DNA of 64,000 nt from NCBI GenBank assembly GCA_017621155.1, contig JAGATP010000055.1, positions 62,001 through 126,000 of the forward strand, in the 5' to 3' direction. Below, in pieces: positions 51,596-58,681 of this stretch (the stretch's first letter is position 1; the number at the start of each line of letters is the position of its first letter). The notes under the pieces are model-generated. The model searched no databases, was not told the DNA's origin, and saw nothing but the letters and a program-made list of their open reading frames with translations. The translations under genes were made by a program, and so were the position numbers. The DNA is from Clostridia bacterium. Lineage in GTDB: Bacteria; Bacillota; Clostridia; Christensenellales; Borkfalkiaceae.

Positions 51596-51709
51596 ATGAA
51601 AATCGGACATTGTGCAAACCCTCATCGACAATTTGGAAACAGCGGAATTTGGGGGAAGGGTTTCGTAACATTCCGCTATTTCGCTTCAAGAAAAAAAGCG
51701 ATGGTATAA
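51596..51709 (+). CDS. Possible 37-residue small protein
   Basis: Begins MKIGHCANPHRQF after a strong GGGAGGGAG site, directly downstream of the hydrolase. No family recognised; it may be a real small gene or the start of a decayed one, because the following 43 bases up to the NUDIX gene hold nothing else. Confidence 0.3.
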   Translation: MKIGHCANPHRQFGNSGIWGKGFVTFRYFASRKKAMV

Positions 51710-51752
51710 ATTTGCAGACACTTCGATGAAATCATTGGACGGAAGATAAGAT

Positions 51753-52151
51753 ATGAAACCGTATGTAGAAGTCGTGGCGGCGTTGATTTGGAAGGGGGAT
51801 ACTTTTCTGATTTGTCAGCGTCCTAAAAATAAGGCAAGGGGATTGCTTTGGGAGTTTGTCGGCGGCAAAGTCGAAAAGGGCGAAACGAAAGAGCAGGCAC
51901 TTGTACGCGAATGCAAAGAAGAACTTGATATCGTGGTTGTTCCGCACGAAATTTTTACGGAGGTCGTGCACGAATATCCCGATATTACCGTACATCTGAC
52001 GCTGTATGGTTGTACGCTTGAAAGAGGAGAGCCCAAACGAATCGAGCATAACGATATGCGTTGGATTACGCCTGCGGAGATAGCGGACTTTGCATTTTGT
52101 CCCGCCGACGTAGAGATTTTGGAAAAGTTACAAAGGGAGCATAGATGCTGA
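51753..52151 (+). CDS. NUDIX hydrolase, MutT-like
   Basis: 132 residues. The NUDIX box reads GGKVEKGETKEQALVRECKEEL and is intact; the opening VVAALIWKGDTFLICQRPKNKARGLLWEFVGG and later LYGCTLERGEP with MRWITPAEIADF are typical of (d)CTP/8-oxo-dGTP diphosphatases. Likely cleans oxidised nucleotides. Ribosome site GGAAGATAAG. Confidence 0.88.
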   Translation: MKPYVEVVAALIWKGDTFLICQRPKNKARGLLWEFVGGKVEKGETKEQALVRECKEELDIVVVPHEIFTEVVHEYPDITVHLTLYGCTLERGEPKRIEHNDMRWITPAEIADFAFCPADVEILEKLQREHRC

Positions 52152-52212
52152 AAGCAGGCTTATACGAACAAGTTGTCAATTGGTAGTTGGATAGAGAACG
52201 ATTCGAAAGCAT

Positions 52213-52220
52213 GGTATAAT
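52213..52220 (+). promoter_or_regulatory. Extended -10 promoter of the GNAT gene at 52268
   Basis: TG, one base, TATAAT (52215-52220), without a good -35, 47 bases before the ATG. Confidence 0.5.
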
Positions 52221-52267
52221 TATATTGCCGAGGGGCTCGATAAATCGGGAATTTAGCGGAGGCTTAT

Positions 52268-52738
52268 ATGAATGAAATATCTCTTTGTATGATGACCAGA
52301 GATCTTTGCCATATATTATATCAGGACTGGGAAAATGATCCCGCCATATATATGGATATGAATTTGTTTGCACCTTACCGCTATAGCGAAGAAGCGGTAA
52401 ACAGATATTTTGATGCCAAGCAAATTCCATCCCGTGTTCTATTTGCCGTTATGAAAGATGGTAAGCCAATTGGAGAAGTTCAACTGAAACGGATTGATTA
52501 TGAAAGCAAAGAGTGTGTTTTAAGTATTCATCTACAAAATGATTCTGTAAAAGGACATGGATACGGAACCTGTGCGGAGCGGTTAGCCTTGCAGTACGCC
52601 TTTGATGTTTTGGGAATGGTTGCGGTTAACGCTGACACCGTTATAAAGAACACGCGAAGTCAGCATGTGCTTGAAAAAGTCGGCTTTCAATATAGAAAAG
52701 AGGAGAACGGCTTTAAGTATTATCGGATTGTGCGATAA
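52268..52738 (+). CDS. GNAT acetyltransferase, RimL type
   Basis: 156 residues with RVLFAVMKDGKPIGEVQLKRID, the loop NDSVKGHGYGTCAERLALQY and VNADTVIKNTRSQHVLEKVGFQY. GCGGAGGC precedes the ATG. Codon use is AT-rich like the rest of 49-53 kb. Substrate unknown. Confidence 0.85.
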   Translation: MNEISLCMMTRDLCHILYQDWENDPAIYMDMNLFAPYRYSEEAVNRYFDAKQIPSRVLFAVMKDGKPIGEVQLKRIDYESKECVLSIHLQNDSVKGHGYGTCAERLALQYAFDVLGMVAVNADTVIKNTRSQHVLEKVGFQYRKEENGFKYYRIVR

Positions 52739-52780
52739 CGTTCAGTTTATCGGGAAGTTCCCCAATTAAACAGAATAACA

Positions 52781-52816
52781 AGAAACGACGCCGTTTCTCA
52801 AAGTGGTGCCGTTTTT
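52781..52816 (+). terminator. Terminator after the GNAT gene
   Basis: AAACGACGCC pairs with GGTGCCGTTT (9 of 10 positions, one G-T) and runs into six T. Confidence 0.75.
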
Positions 52817-53050
52817 TGTTTGTGCATGATGTTTGTGGTGATGTTAATCACTCGGTTGACCGTGCTTTGTAGCGAAAAATGTGTTCAACAGATCTCCTTC
52901 CAGAGGGCCAAAGCATGCGTGCCCTGGAGGCCGAATGCCCTCCTCCACCATGTGCCTTTATACACAAAAAGACTGCCAAAATTCAGGACTCCCGAAAATG
53001 TTTTGCGGAGCAAAAGATTTTTGGGAAGAGGAGAAACCGACGCAAAAAGC

Positions 53051-53080
53051 AACAACCCGACAGATTTCTGTCGGGTTGTT
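53051..53080. terminator. Perfect 13-bp hairpin
   Basis: AACAACCCGACAG, ATTT loop, exact complement. It stands alone in a gene-free stretch between the GNAT terminator and the hairpin array, without a clear T-run. Confidence 0.65.
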
Positions 53081-53116
53081 GTAAAACTCGTCGTGTTAAA
53101 ATCTAGGGCTCCCGAA

Positions 53117-53238
53117 TGCGCTACAGCGCAATTCATGGCGAAGCCAAATCATGAGCATTCGTGCTCAATTCATGCAACCGTAAGGTTGCAATTCATTGTA
53201 AAAACCATTGTTTGCTTTTGCAAACAATGGTTTTTACA
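53117..53238. repeat. Array of five hairpins separated by AATTCAT
   Basis: Successive stems: TGCGC/GCGCA (53117-53130), GGC/GCC (53137-53145), GAGCA/TGCTC (53153-53166), TGCAACC/GGTTGCA (53173-53190) and a perfect 19-bp stem TGTAAAAACCATTGTTTGC with its complement (53197-53238). The short stems are separated by ATTCAT, AAATCAT, AATTCAT and AATTCAT. The stems differ in sequence while the spacer is conserved, which is not how CRISPR or simple repeats look. The last stem abuts the tRNA-derived repeat at 53238. Confidence 0.8.
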
Positions 53239-53283
53239 TGGTGCATCCGACTGGATTCGAACCAGCGGCACATGGCGTCGGAG
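53238..53283. repeat. att-like direct repeat, distal copy (tRNA-Arg 3-prime half)
   Basis: 46 bases identical to 55843-55888. On the minus strand it runs from anticodon-loop position 32 through the CCA end of tRNA-Arg. The rest of the tRNA is missing here, so it is the displaced 3-prime half left by integration. Confidence 0.85.
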
Positions 53284-53353
53284 AAAAATGTTTAGGTAAA
53301 ATGACGTGTTTTTATCAATTTCACTAAATCAATCAACTATTTAGGATATAATG

Positions 53354-55069
53354 TTATATAGTAAAATTAGGCTCTTTGATATAATTTGAAACCTGACATA
53401 AGTTAAAATTTCTATGATATTCTTTTTGGAGGTTATTTTTAAATACACCCAAAACTTTTTTTCCATAAGAATATTTTCTCTTATCATTTTCATACATTTC
53501 CAATGCTTCCATTGCTGCGCGTCCACTATTGTCTTGCCTATTACTTTTAGCTATAGCGGATCTGTGTGAAATAAGCTTTTCTTTCGAGGTTCTTTCTGCG
53601 TCAGATATGGAGTTTGAGAGTAATTCATTTATTTTTTCTATATTTAAAGTTTTTACCTCATTCTTGTATAATTCATAAACATGTTCGGCGTTGCACAAAT
53701 ACATTTCCACGTCGTTATAGCGGGAAATAAATATTTTAGTTGCATCATTGACGGCTAATTTTTCTTTAAGATCAGCGGCTTCTTGTTCGGTTAATCCATC
53801 CAAATCTCTATAGATTATAATATTTAAAGATGGATTTAATTCCGATAAAAAATTCGCGAATAATCGAGCAGATTCGATATTGCTTACGCTGTTGTATGGA
53901 TAAATCCTAAATGAATCTTTCTCAAGCCCAGAAGCCTGTAATACTACAGATAGCGCATTATGACTATCTCTTGTTGAATCTTCTGTTAAAATAATATTGC
54001 GAATAGTACCTTTTTTAATTAAATCATAGTCATCTAAGGCGCCTAACTCTATCAACCCATTGTAATGACTATATTCTGATTCTGAAATTGAGCCGTTTTT
54101 CATTAAAAAGAATTTTGCTTCATTTTTTAAGGCAGACATTAGATGCCTTGAGTGAGTTGATACAATAATTGTCAGATCATTTTCGTCTACTAAAGTGGAT
54201 AGTAATTGGGCAAGGATAACTTGATTGTTGGGGTGTAGATGGGAATCGGGTTCATCGAGTAATAAAAGCTTAGGACTAAAATAGCTAACATAAGCAATAA
54301 TTTGCATAGCCTGAAGAATTCCGGTTCCTGCTAAATCGATAGGTAGATAGTAGCCGTTTCCCCCGTTAGAGAAAGAAACATCTATTAACCCGTCGATAGT
54401 ATCATTGGAGGATATTTTTAATTCGAAGCCAGGGAATATGATGTTCATTTGTTTTAAAAAATTATTCCAACTGTTCTCCCTTTGATTTAATAGGCGTAAT
54501 ACATTTCTGAATACTGTATTTGAATCTCCTTTTGCCGCAACATTTCTTACTGCTCCAACAGAGCGTATTTCTTCACTAAAGGAAATGCCTGAAATACCGG
54601 GAACGTACATCGAAAATAATTCTTCAAGAGAAGAACAAGGTTTGACAAGATTTCCCGTCAGTTCAACGGAAATGTTACGATTCTTGCCTTTTGAGACAAT
54701 ACCATCAATTCGTTTAGAATCTGCATCTTCTAATGCGATTCTTATACTTTTTGTGCTGTCTGACGGTAAGTCAGCATTGCTTCCTAACTTATAAGGATTT
54801 TCTAATGGACTATAAAAAAGTTGATTTGGCGATAATGAGGTGGATAATTTTATATTGTGTCCTTTTCCTTCTGCCACATTGACCGCTCTATGATAGGTGT
54901 AAGAAGAATATACTTTGGCGGTTTGTGCTATTGATACTAAAAACTGAATGGCGTGAAGGACACTGCTTTTCCCGGCATTATTACCGCCAACGATTACGTT
55001 GATTTTATCTAAGCTTATTGATAATTTTTCAATCGACTTAAAACGTTCTATGTCTAAATGTTTAATCAT
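53354..55069 (-). CDS. OLD-type ATPase/TOPRIM nuclease
   Basis: Predicted ATP-dependent nuclease of 571 residues, probably anti-phage. The N-terminal ABC-type ATPase has Walker A VGGNNAGKSSVLHA, a signature region near LAGTGILQAM, Walker B LLLDEPDSHLHP and the switch His in VSTHSRHL. The C-terminal TOPRIM-like domain has the acidic motif NIILTEDSTRDSH and the Asp pair IYRDLDGLT, then SRYNDVEMYL. This is the OLD family layout. No GajB-type helicase or reverse transcriptase is next to it, so it would be a solitary OLD. It is AT-rich and lies between the two tRNA-Arg repeats, so it is the cargo of the integrated segment. Confidence 0.85.
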   Translation of the reverse strand: MIKHLDIERFKSIEKLSISLDKINVIVGGNNAGKSSVLHAIQFLVSIAQTAKVYSSYTYHRAVNVAEGKGHNIKLSTSLSPNQLFYSPLENPYKLGSNADLPSDSTKSIRIALEDADSKRIDGIVSKGKNRNISVELTGNLVKPCSSLEELFSMYVPGISGISFSEEIRSVGAVRNVAAKGDSNTVFRNVLRLLNQRENSWNNFLKQMNIIFPGFELKISSNDTIDGLIDVSFSNGGNGYYLPIDLAGTGILQAMQIIAYVSYFSPKLLLLDEPDSHLHPNNQVILAQLLSTLVDENDLTIIVSTHSRHLMSALKNEAKFFLMKNGSISESEYSHYNGLIELGALDDYDLIKKGTIRNIILTEDSTRDSHNALSVVLQASGLEKDSFRIYPYNSVSNIESARLFANFLSELNPSLNIIIYRDLDGLTEQEAADLKEKLAVNDATKIFISRYNDVEMYLCNAEHVYELYKNEVKTLNIEKINELLSNSISDAERTSKEKLISHRSAIAKSNRQDNSGRAAMEALEMYENDKRKYSYGKKVLGVFKNNLQKEYHRNFNLCQVSNYIKEPNFTI

Positions 55070-55503
55070 AAGTATCTCCCTATTTTATCGTAAATCGTGT
55101 AGCATTATTTTAGCTTTTTCTTAAAATTTTCGTTCAGAACTTTTGTATCCTATCGGCAATAGAATCTTTTCAAGAGGATGATCGAATGATAGTTTTATTT
55201 ATATAATAAATATATAATTCGCAGGTCTGAAAGTAGTGCTTGTTTTTTATAGTAGGTTTTTTTGCCTTGAAGAGAGGTGCTTCTACTACGCTATATTCAA
55301 AGGTAAAATATCATGGATTTCCTTCAGAGTAATATTAAAGGTTTCTTTGTTCAATTGAGCAGAGACCTCTTATTCGGTTGTGTACTAAAACGATATTAAT
55401 TTAACAATGAAAAAAGAATAATTTTTTTGATAAGGCTTAAATTTTTATTTGGGATTTCTAATTTTACAAAAGCAAAAAAATTTGTAAAATAAATTTATAT
55501 ACT
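55070..55503. other. AT-rich gene-free stretch
   Basis: Upstream region of the OLD-type gene. It should contain its promoter on the minus strand, but no clear hexamer pair stands out in such AT-rich DNA. No gene seen. Confidence 0.5.
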
Positions 55504-55530
55504 AAAAAACCCCGATCATTATAAATCGAG
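55504..55530 (-). terminator. Terminator after the tRNA fragment
   Basis: On the minus strand CTCGAT pairs with ATCGGG (one G-T) and is followed by G and six T. It directly follows the CCA end of the tRNA-like fragment. Confidence 0.6.
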
Positions 55531-55534
55531 ATTT

Positions 55535-55572
55535 TGGTGGAGACATTGGGGGTTGAACCCAATTTACGGCTA
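55535..55572 (-). pseudogene. 3-prime fragment of a second tRNA gene
   Basis: On the minus strand: T-stem TTGGG, loop TTCAACC, CCCAA, acceptor arm TGTCTCC, A and CCA. The matching 5-prime acceptor strand (GGAGACA) and the D and anticodon arms are absent, so this is a truncated tRNA end, of the kind left by integration into a different tRNA gene. Confidence 0.7.
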
Positions 55573-55842
55573 TACGCTTTTACTCCTTTTTAGATAGTTT
55601 TTTTATTTCCGAATCTCTTCTCTATCTCCATCAAAGCCGTCAAGTCCCAAGAAATTCATTTCAATTACCATATTTAAGAAATCTCCTTTAATAAAAAACC
55701 CAATAAAGTCTTTTATATCAATAGTAAATTTGATGTTTTTGGAAATTGAGAATGTAAAGGAAATAGGGTAAAAAACTATATACAAGCAAAGAGCTAATAA
55801 CGTCAAAATTATGATGGCATAGAAGTTTGTTTTATGCCATCA
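55573..55842. other. AT-rich gene-free stretch
   Basis: Between the tRNA fragment and tRNA-Arg. A 67-codon TTG-started frame on the minus strand has no ribosome site and was not called. Confidence 0.5.
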
Positions 55843-55888
55843 ATGGTGCATCCGACTGGATTCGAACCAGCGGCACATGGCGTCGGAG
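55843..55888. repeat. att-like direct repeat, tRNA-proximal copy
   Basis: The 46 bases shared with 53238-53283, here forming the 3-prime half of the intact tRNA-Arg gene. Confidence 0.85.
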
Positions 55889-55920
55889 GCCATTGCTCTA
55901 TCCAACTGAGCTACGGGTGC
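55844..55920 (-). tRNA. tRNA-Arg (CCG anticodon)
   Basis: A 77-base gene including encoded CCA. Acceptor GCACCCG with CGGATGC, D-stem GCTC/GAGC, anticodon stem ATGGC/GCCAT with loop CTCCGAC (anticodon CCG, reading CGG), T-stem GCTGG/CCAGT with loop TTCGAAT. The acceptor stem has one C-A mismatch at the fourth pair, which could date from replacement of the 3-prime half during integration. Confidence 0.9.
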
Positions 55921-55971
55921 ATAAAAGATTAAGTTTTATACTTTGAAATACGGGTGTAAAAAATTTATTTC

Positions 55972-56048
55972 TCACCGGCGGACAGGCGGTTGCTCTGAAG
56001 AGCAAATAGACCGAAGACATATCGCTCTATCGCCTGAGCTACGGGTGC
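55972..56048 (-). pseudogene. Degenerate tRNA-like sequence
   Basis: Starts with the same GCACCCGTAGCTCAG as tRNA-Arg and has a D-arm, but the anticodon and T arms do not fold correctly: an alternative hairpin TTGCTCT/AGAGCAA occupies the middle. Two further ACACCCGT echoes lie at about 55951 and 56076. It looks like a decayed tRNA duplicate. Confidence 0.6.
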
Positions 56049-56208
56049 ATAAAATTTTTTTATTTTAAATCACGGGTGTTTCGAAATAATACTGCTTTTC
56101 ATTGCTCCAATGCGCAAGCTACAAAGACACGAGTTAGGGCGGTTTTGCCTTTTTCCCGAAAAGCATAGCCATTATAACACATTTTTTTGAAAAGTGCAAA
56201 AGAAAACC

Positions 56209-56236
56209 TTGTATTTTTTGGATTTTCTGCTATAAT
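56209..56236 (+). promoter_or_regulatory. Promoter of mnmA
   Basis: TTGTAT, 16 bases, TATAAT (56231-56236), 25 bases before the ATG. Confidence 0.6.
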
Positions 56237-56261
56237 TATGGTAAAAAAACGGGACAAAGAG

Positions 56262-57356
56262 ATGAATCAGAAAACAGTTGTGGTAGGTCTTTCGGGGGGC
56301 GTTGACAGCTCCGTGGCGGCTTACCTGTTAAAAGAACAAGGCTATCATGTCATAGGGCTTTATATGGTCAATTGGGAAGAGGAGGACGGAAGCGGCGTCT
56401 GCACCTCGGAAGAGGACTATGCCGACGTGAGGAGAGTTGCGGACAAGCTGGAGATTCCCTATTATTCGGTCAACTTTGCGAGAGATTATCTCGATCGGGT
56501 GTTTTCCTATTTTCTGCGGGAGTACGAGGCGGGCAGAACGCCCAATCCCGACGTTCTGTGCAACCGTGAAATCAAGTTCGGGCCCTTTAAGGAGTATGCA
56601 AAGTCCTTGGGCGCAGACTTCATTGCGACGGGGCATTACTGCGGAATCTCCCATGAAAACGGACTTCATTTCCTCAAAAAGGCGGCAGATCGCGGCAAGG
56701 ATCAGACCTATTTTCTCAATCAGCTTTCGCAAGATCAGCTCGAAGGCGTGCTCTTTCCCCTTCAGGGGCTTCAGAAGTCGGAGGTGAGGGCGATTGCCGA
56801 GCGGGAGGGGCTTGCCACCGCAAAGAAGAAGGATTCTACGGGCATCTGCTTTATCGGCGAGCGGAATTTCCGCAAGTTCTTGCAGACGTACCTTCCCAAC
56901 AAGCCGGGCAAGATTCTGACGGTGGACGGCAAAGAGATCGGCCAGCACATCGGGCTCATGTATTACACCCTCGGACAGAGAAAGGGGCTCGACATCGGCG
57001 GGCAGAAGGGAGATCCTGAGGGCGGACGGTGGTTCGTCGTTGAAAAGGATTTGAAGAACAACATCCTCTACGTGGCGCACGGCAGCGAGGAGCGGCTCTA
57101 CAGTGCCGCTTGCAGGGTGTCGGGCGTCAATTGGATTCCCAAACGACCCGAAAAAGAAGAATTTCGCTGCACGGCGAAATTCCGATACCGTCAGGACGAG
57201 CAGGGCGTATCCGTAAAAATCAGGGAAGGGGATGTACTCGTCACCTTTGACGAAAGACAGCGGGCGGTGACGCCCGGACAGTATGCCGTCTTTTACGATG
57301 GCGACAATTGCATCGGCGGAGGGGTCATCGAAGAGGCGTTTGACCAAAAGGAATGA
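56262..57356 (+). CDS. mnmA: tRNA 2-thiouridine synthase MnmA
   Basis: Thiolates U34 of tRNA-Lys, -Glu and -Gln. The 364 residues contain the PP-loop [17 protein letters not shown], the catalytic Cys in [40 protein letters not shown], the second Cys in [14 protein letters not shown] and the beta-barrel end with [13 protein letters not shown]. The ATG at 56262 matches the family N-terminus; in-frame sequence upstream overlaps the promoter. Confidence 0.95.
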   Translation: MNQKTVVVGLSGGVDSSVAAYLLKEQGYHVIGLYMVNWEEEDGSGVCTSEEDYADVRRVADKLEIPYYSVNFARDYLDRVFSYFLREYEAGRTPNPDVLCNREIKFGPFKEYAKSLGADFIATGHYCGISHENGLHFLKKAADRGKDQTYFLNQLSQDQLEGVLFPLQGLQKSEVRAIAEREGLATAKKKDSTGICFIGERNFRKFLQTYLPNKPGKILTVDGKEIGQHIGLMYYTLGQRKGLDIGGQKGDPEGGRWFVVEKDLKNNILYVAHGSEERLYSAACRVSGVNWIPKRPEKEEFRCTAKFRYRQDEQGVSVKIREGDVLVTFDERQRAVTPGQYAVFYDGDNCIGGGVIEEAFDQKE

Positions 57357-57411
57357 TTTTTTTCATTCCTTTTTTCGTATAAATTCTTTTCACAATGGCG
57401 ATAACGAAATT

Positions 57412-57921
57412 ATGAAAAGATGTTGTATAATTTTTTTGTCGATCGTCATAATAATCTTGACAGCTTTTGCAGGCGTTCCGAAGACGGAACAGGAATACCT
57501 TCGCATTCACATTCGCGCCAATTCCAACGGAAAGGCGGATCAGACGGTGAAGTACGACGTGCGGGACGCCATCGTCCTGTATCTGACTCCCCTCGTCGGC
57601 GATCTGGAGAGCAAAGAGGAGGCGCTTGCAATCGTCTCCGAAGAACTTCCCGCGATTGAGGGAATTGCAGAGGACGTTCTGCAAAGAGAGGGATTTTTTT
57701 ACGGGGCGAAGGCTTCCTTGAGAAAAGAGGAATTTCCCACGCGGGTATACGAGGACGTTACGCTGGAAGCGGGCGTTTACGACGCGCTCATTTTAGAGCT
57801 CGGAAGCGGAGAAGGGGACAATTGGTGGTGCGTGGTCTATCCCGCTCTCTGTTTTTCGGGCGCGCCGAAGGGATACAAATCCTTTCTCTGGGAGATTTTG
57901 CAAAAGTACATAGGAGGATGA
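57412..57921 (+). CDS. spoIIR: Stage II sporulation protein R
   Basis: Forespore signal protein that triggers SpoIIGA to activate sigma-E in the mother cell. The 169 residues start with a signal/anchor helix (CCIIFLSIVIIILTAF) and continue with LRIHIRANSNGKADQTVKYDVRDAIV, the family hallmark, and NWWCVVYPALCF with conserved Trp and Cys. Its presence shows a spore former. The sleB ribosome site lies inside its end. Confidence 0.93.
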   Translation: MKRCCIIFLSIVIIILTAFAGVPKTEQEYLRIHIRANSNGKADQTVKYDVRDAIVLYLTPLVGDLESKEEALAIVSEELPAIEGIAEDVLQREGFFYGAKASLRKEEFPTRVYEDVTLEAGVYDALILELGSGEGDNWWCVVYPALCFSGAPKGYKSFLWEILQKYIGG

Positions 57922-57923
57922 AT

Positions 57924-58673
57924 ATGAAAAAAGGGTTATTGCCCTGCGTTCTTGCGCTATCGCTGACTGCGGTGGCAGGCGCTTCGGCGCTGTTTGCACC
58001 GCATACCGCTCCCGATTACGAGGAAATTGCAATCGTACAGACGGTCGCGATTTTAAAGCAGGGATCACAGGGAAACGAAGTCAAAGAAGTACAAAGACGC
58101 CTCAAACAGTGGGGCTACTATAAGGGCGCAGTGGACGGCATTTACGGTCAAGGCACCCTTGCCGCGGTCAAGGCGTTTCAGAAAAAGAACGGTCTTACCG
58201 CCGACGGAATCGTGGGAAAGGCGACGTATGCGGCGCTCGGTATGAACGATTCTTACAACGCGCTGGGAGGCAACAAACCGAATAAGGGGCAGAGCCAAAA
58301 CTCCGCACCCTCGGGCTATACGAGCACCGATCTCTACCTTCTTGCCAAGGTCATTCACGCCGAGGCGAGGGGCGAGGTGTATACGGGTAAGGTTGCGGTC
58401 GGCGCAGTCGTTTTGAACAGGGTGGAGAGCAGCTCTTTCCCCAACACCATTTCGGGCGTCATCTATCAGAGCGGCGCATTCACGGCGGTGTCGGACGGAC
58501 AGATCAATCTCGAACCCGATCAGAGCTCGATGAACGCAGCCCGCGACGCAATGAACGGCTGGGATCCCACTTACGGATGTCTTTATTACTACAATCCCGC
58601 CAAGGCGACGAGTTCTTGGATTTTCAGTAGAAAGACGGTGACGACCATCGGAAAACACGTCTTTGCCATTTAG
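57924..58673 (+). CDS. sleB: Spore cortex-lytic enzyme SleB
   Basis: Peptidoglycan hydrolase (lytic transglycosylase) acting on spore cortex during germination. The 249 residues comprise a signal peptide, a peptidoglycan-binding domain (VKEVQRRLKQWGYYKGAVDG, AVKAFQKKNGLTADGIVG) and a hydrolase-2 domain with the catalytic Glu in LLAKVIHAEARGEVYTGK and AVGAVVLNRV. AGGAGG is six bases from ATG 57924; an ATG at 57918 is too close. ypeB, its partner, follows. Confidence 0.93.
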   Translation: MKKGLLPCVLALSLTAVAGASALFAPHTAPDYEEIAIVQTVAILKQGSQGNEVKEVQRRLKQWGYYKGAVDGIYGQGTLAAVKAFQKKNGLTADGIVGKATYAALGMNDSYNALGGNKPNKGQSQNSAPSGYTSTDLYLLAKVIHAEARGEVYTGKVAVGAVVLNRVESSSFPNTISGVIYQSGAFTAVSDGQINLEPDQSSMNAARDAMNGWDPTYGCLYYYNPAKATSSWIFSRKTVTTIGKHVFAI

Positions 58674-58681
58674 GAGGAAAC

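Noticed and set aside
53117..53238. Possible CRISPR array
   Set aside because: Constant units are only 6-7 bases and the variable units are palindromes of unequal length; no cas gene is present.
53250..53290. A second intact tRNA-Arg at 53.2 kb
   Set aside because: Only the 3-prime half is present; acceptor 5-prime strand, D-arm and half of the anticodon arm are missing.
52820..53299. A 159-codon plus-strand frame
   Set aside because: It runs through a perfect hairpin, the hairpin array and the tRNA fragment, so it is not coding.
55603..55806. A 67-codon minus-strand frame in the tRNA island
   Set aside because: TTG start, no ribosome site, AT-rich sequence where long frames arise by chance.
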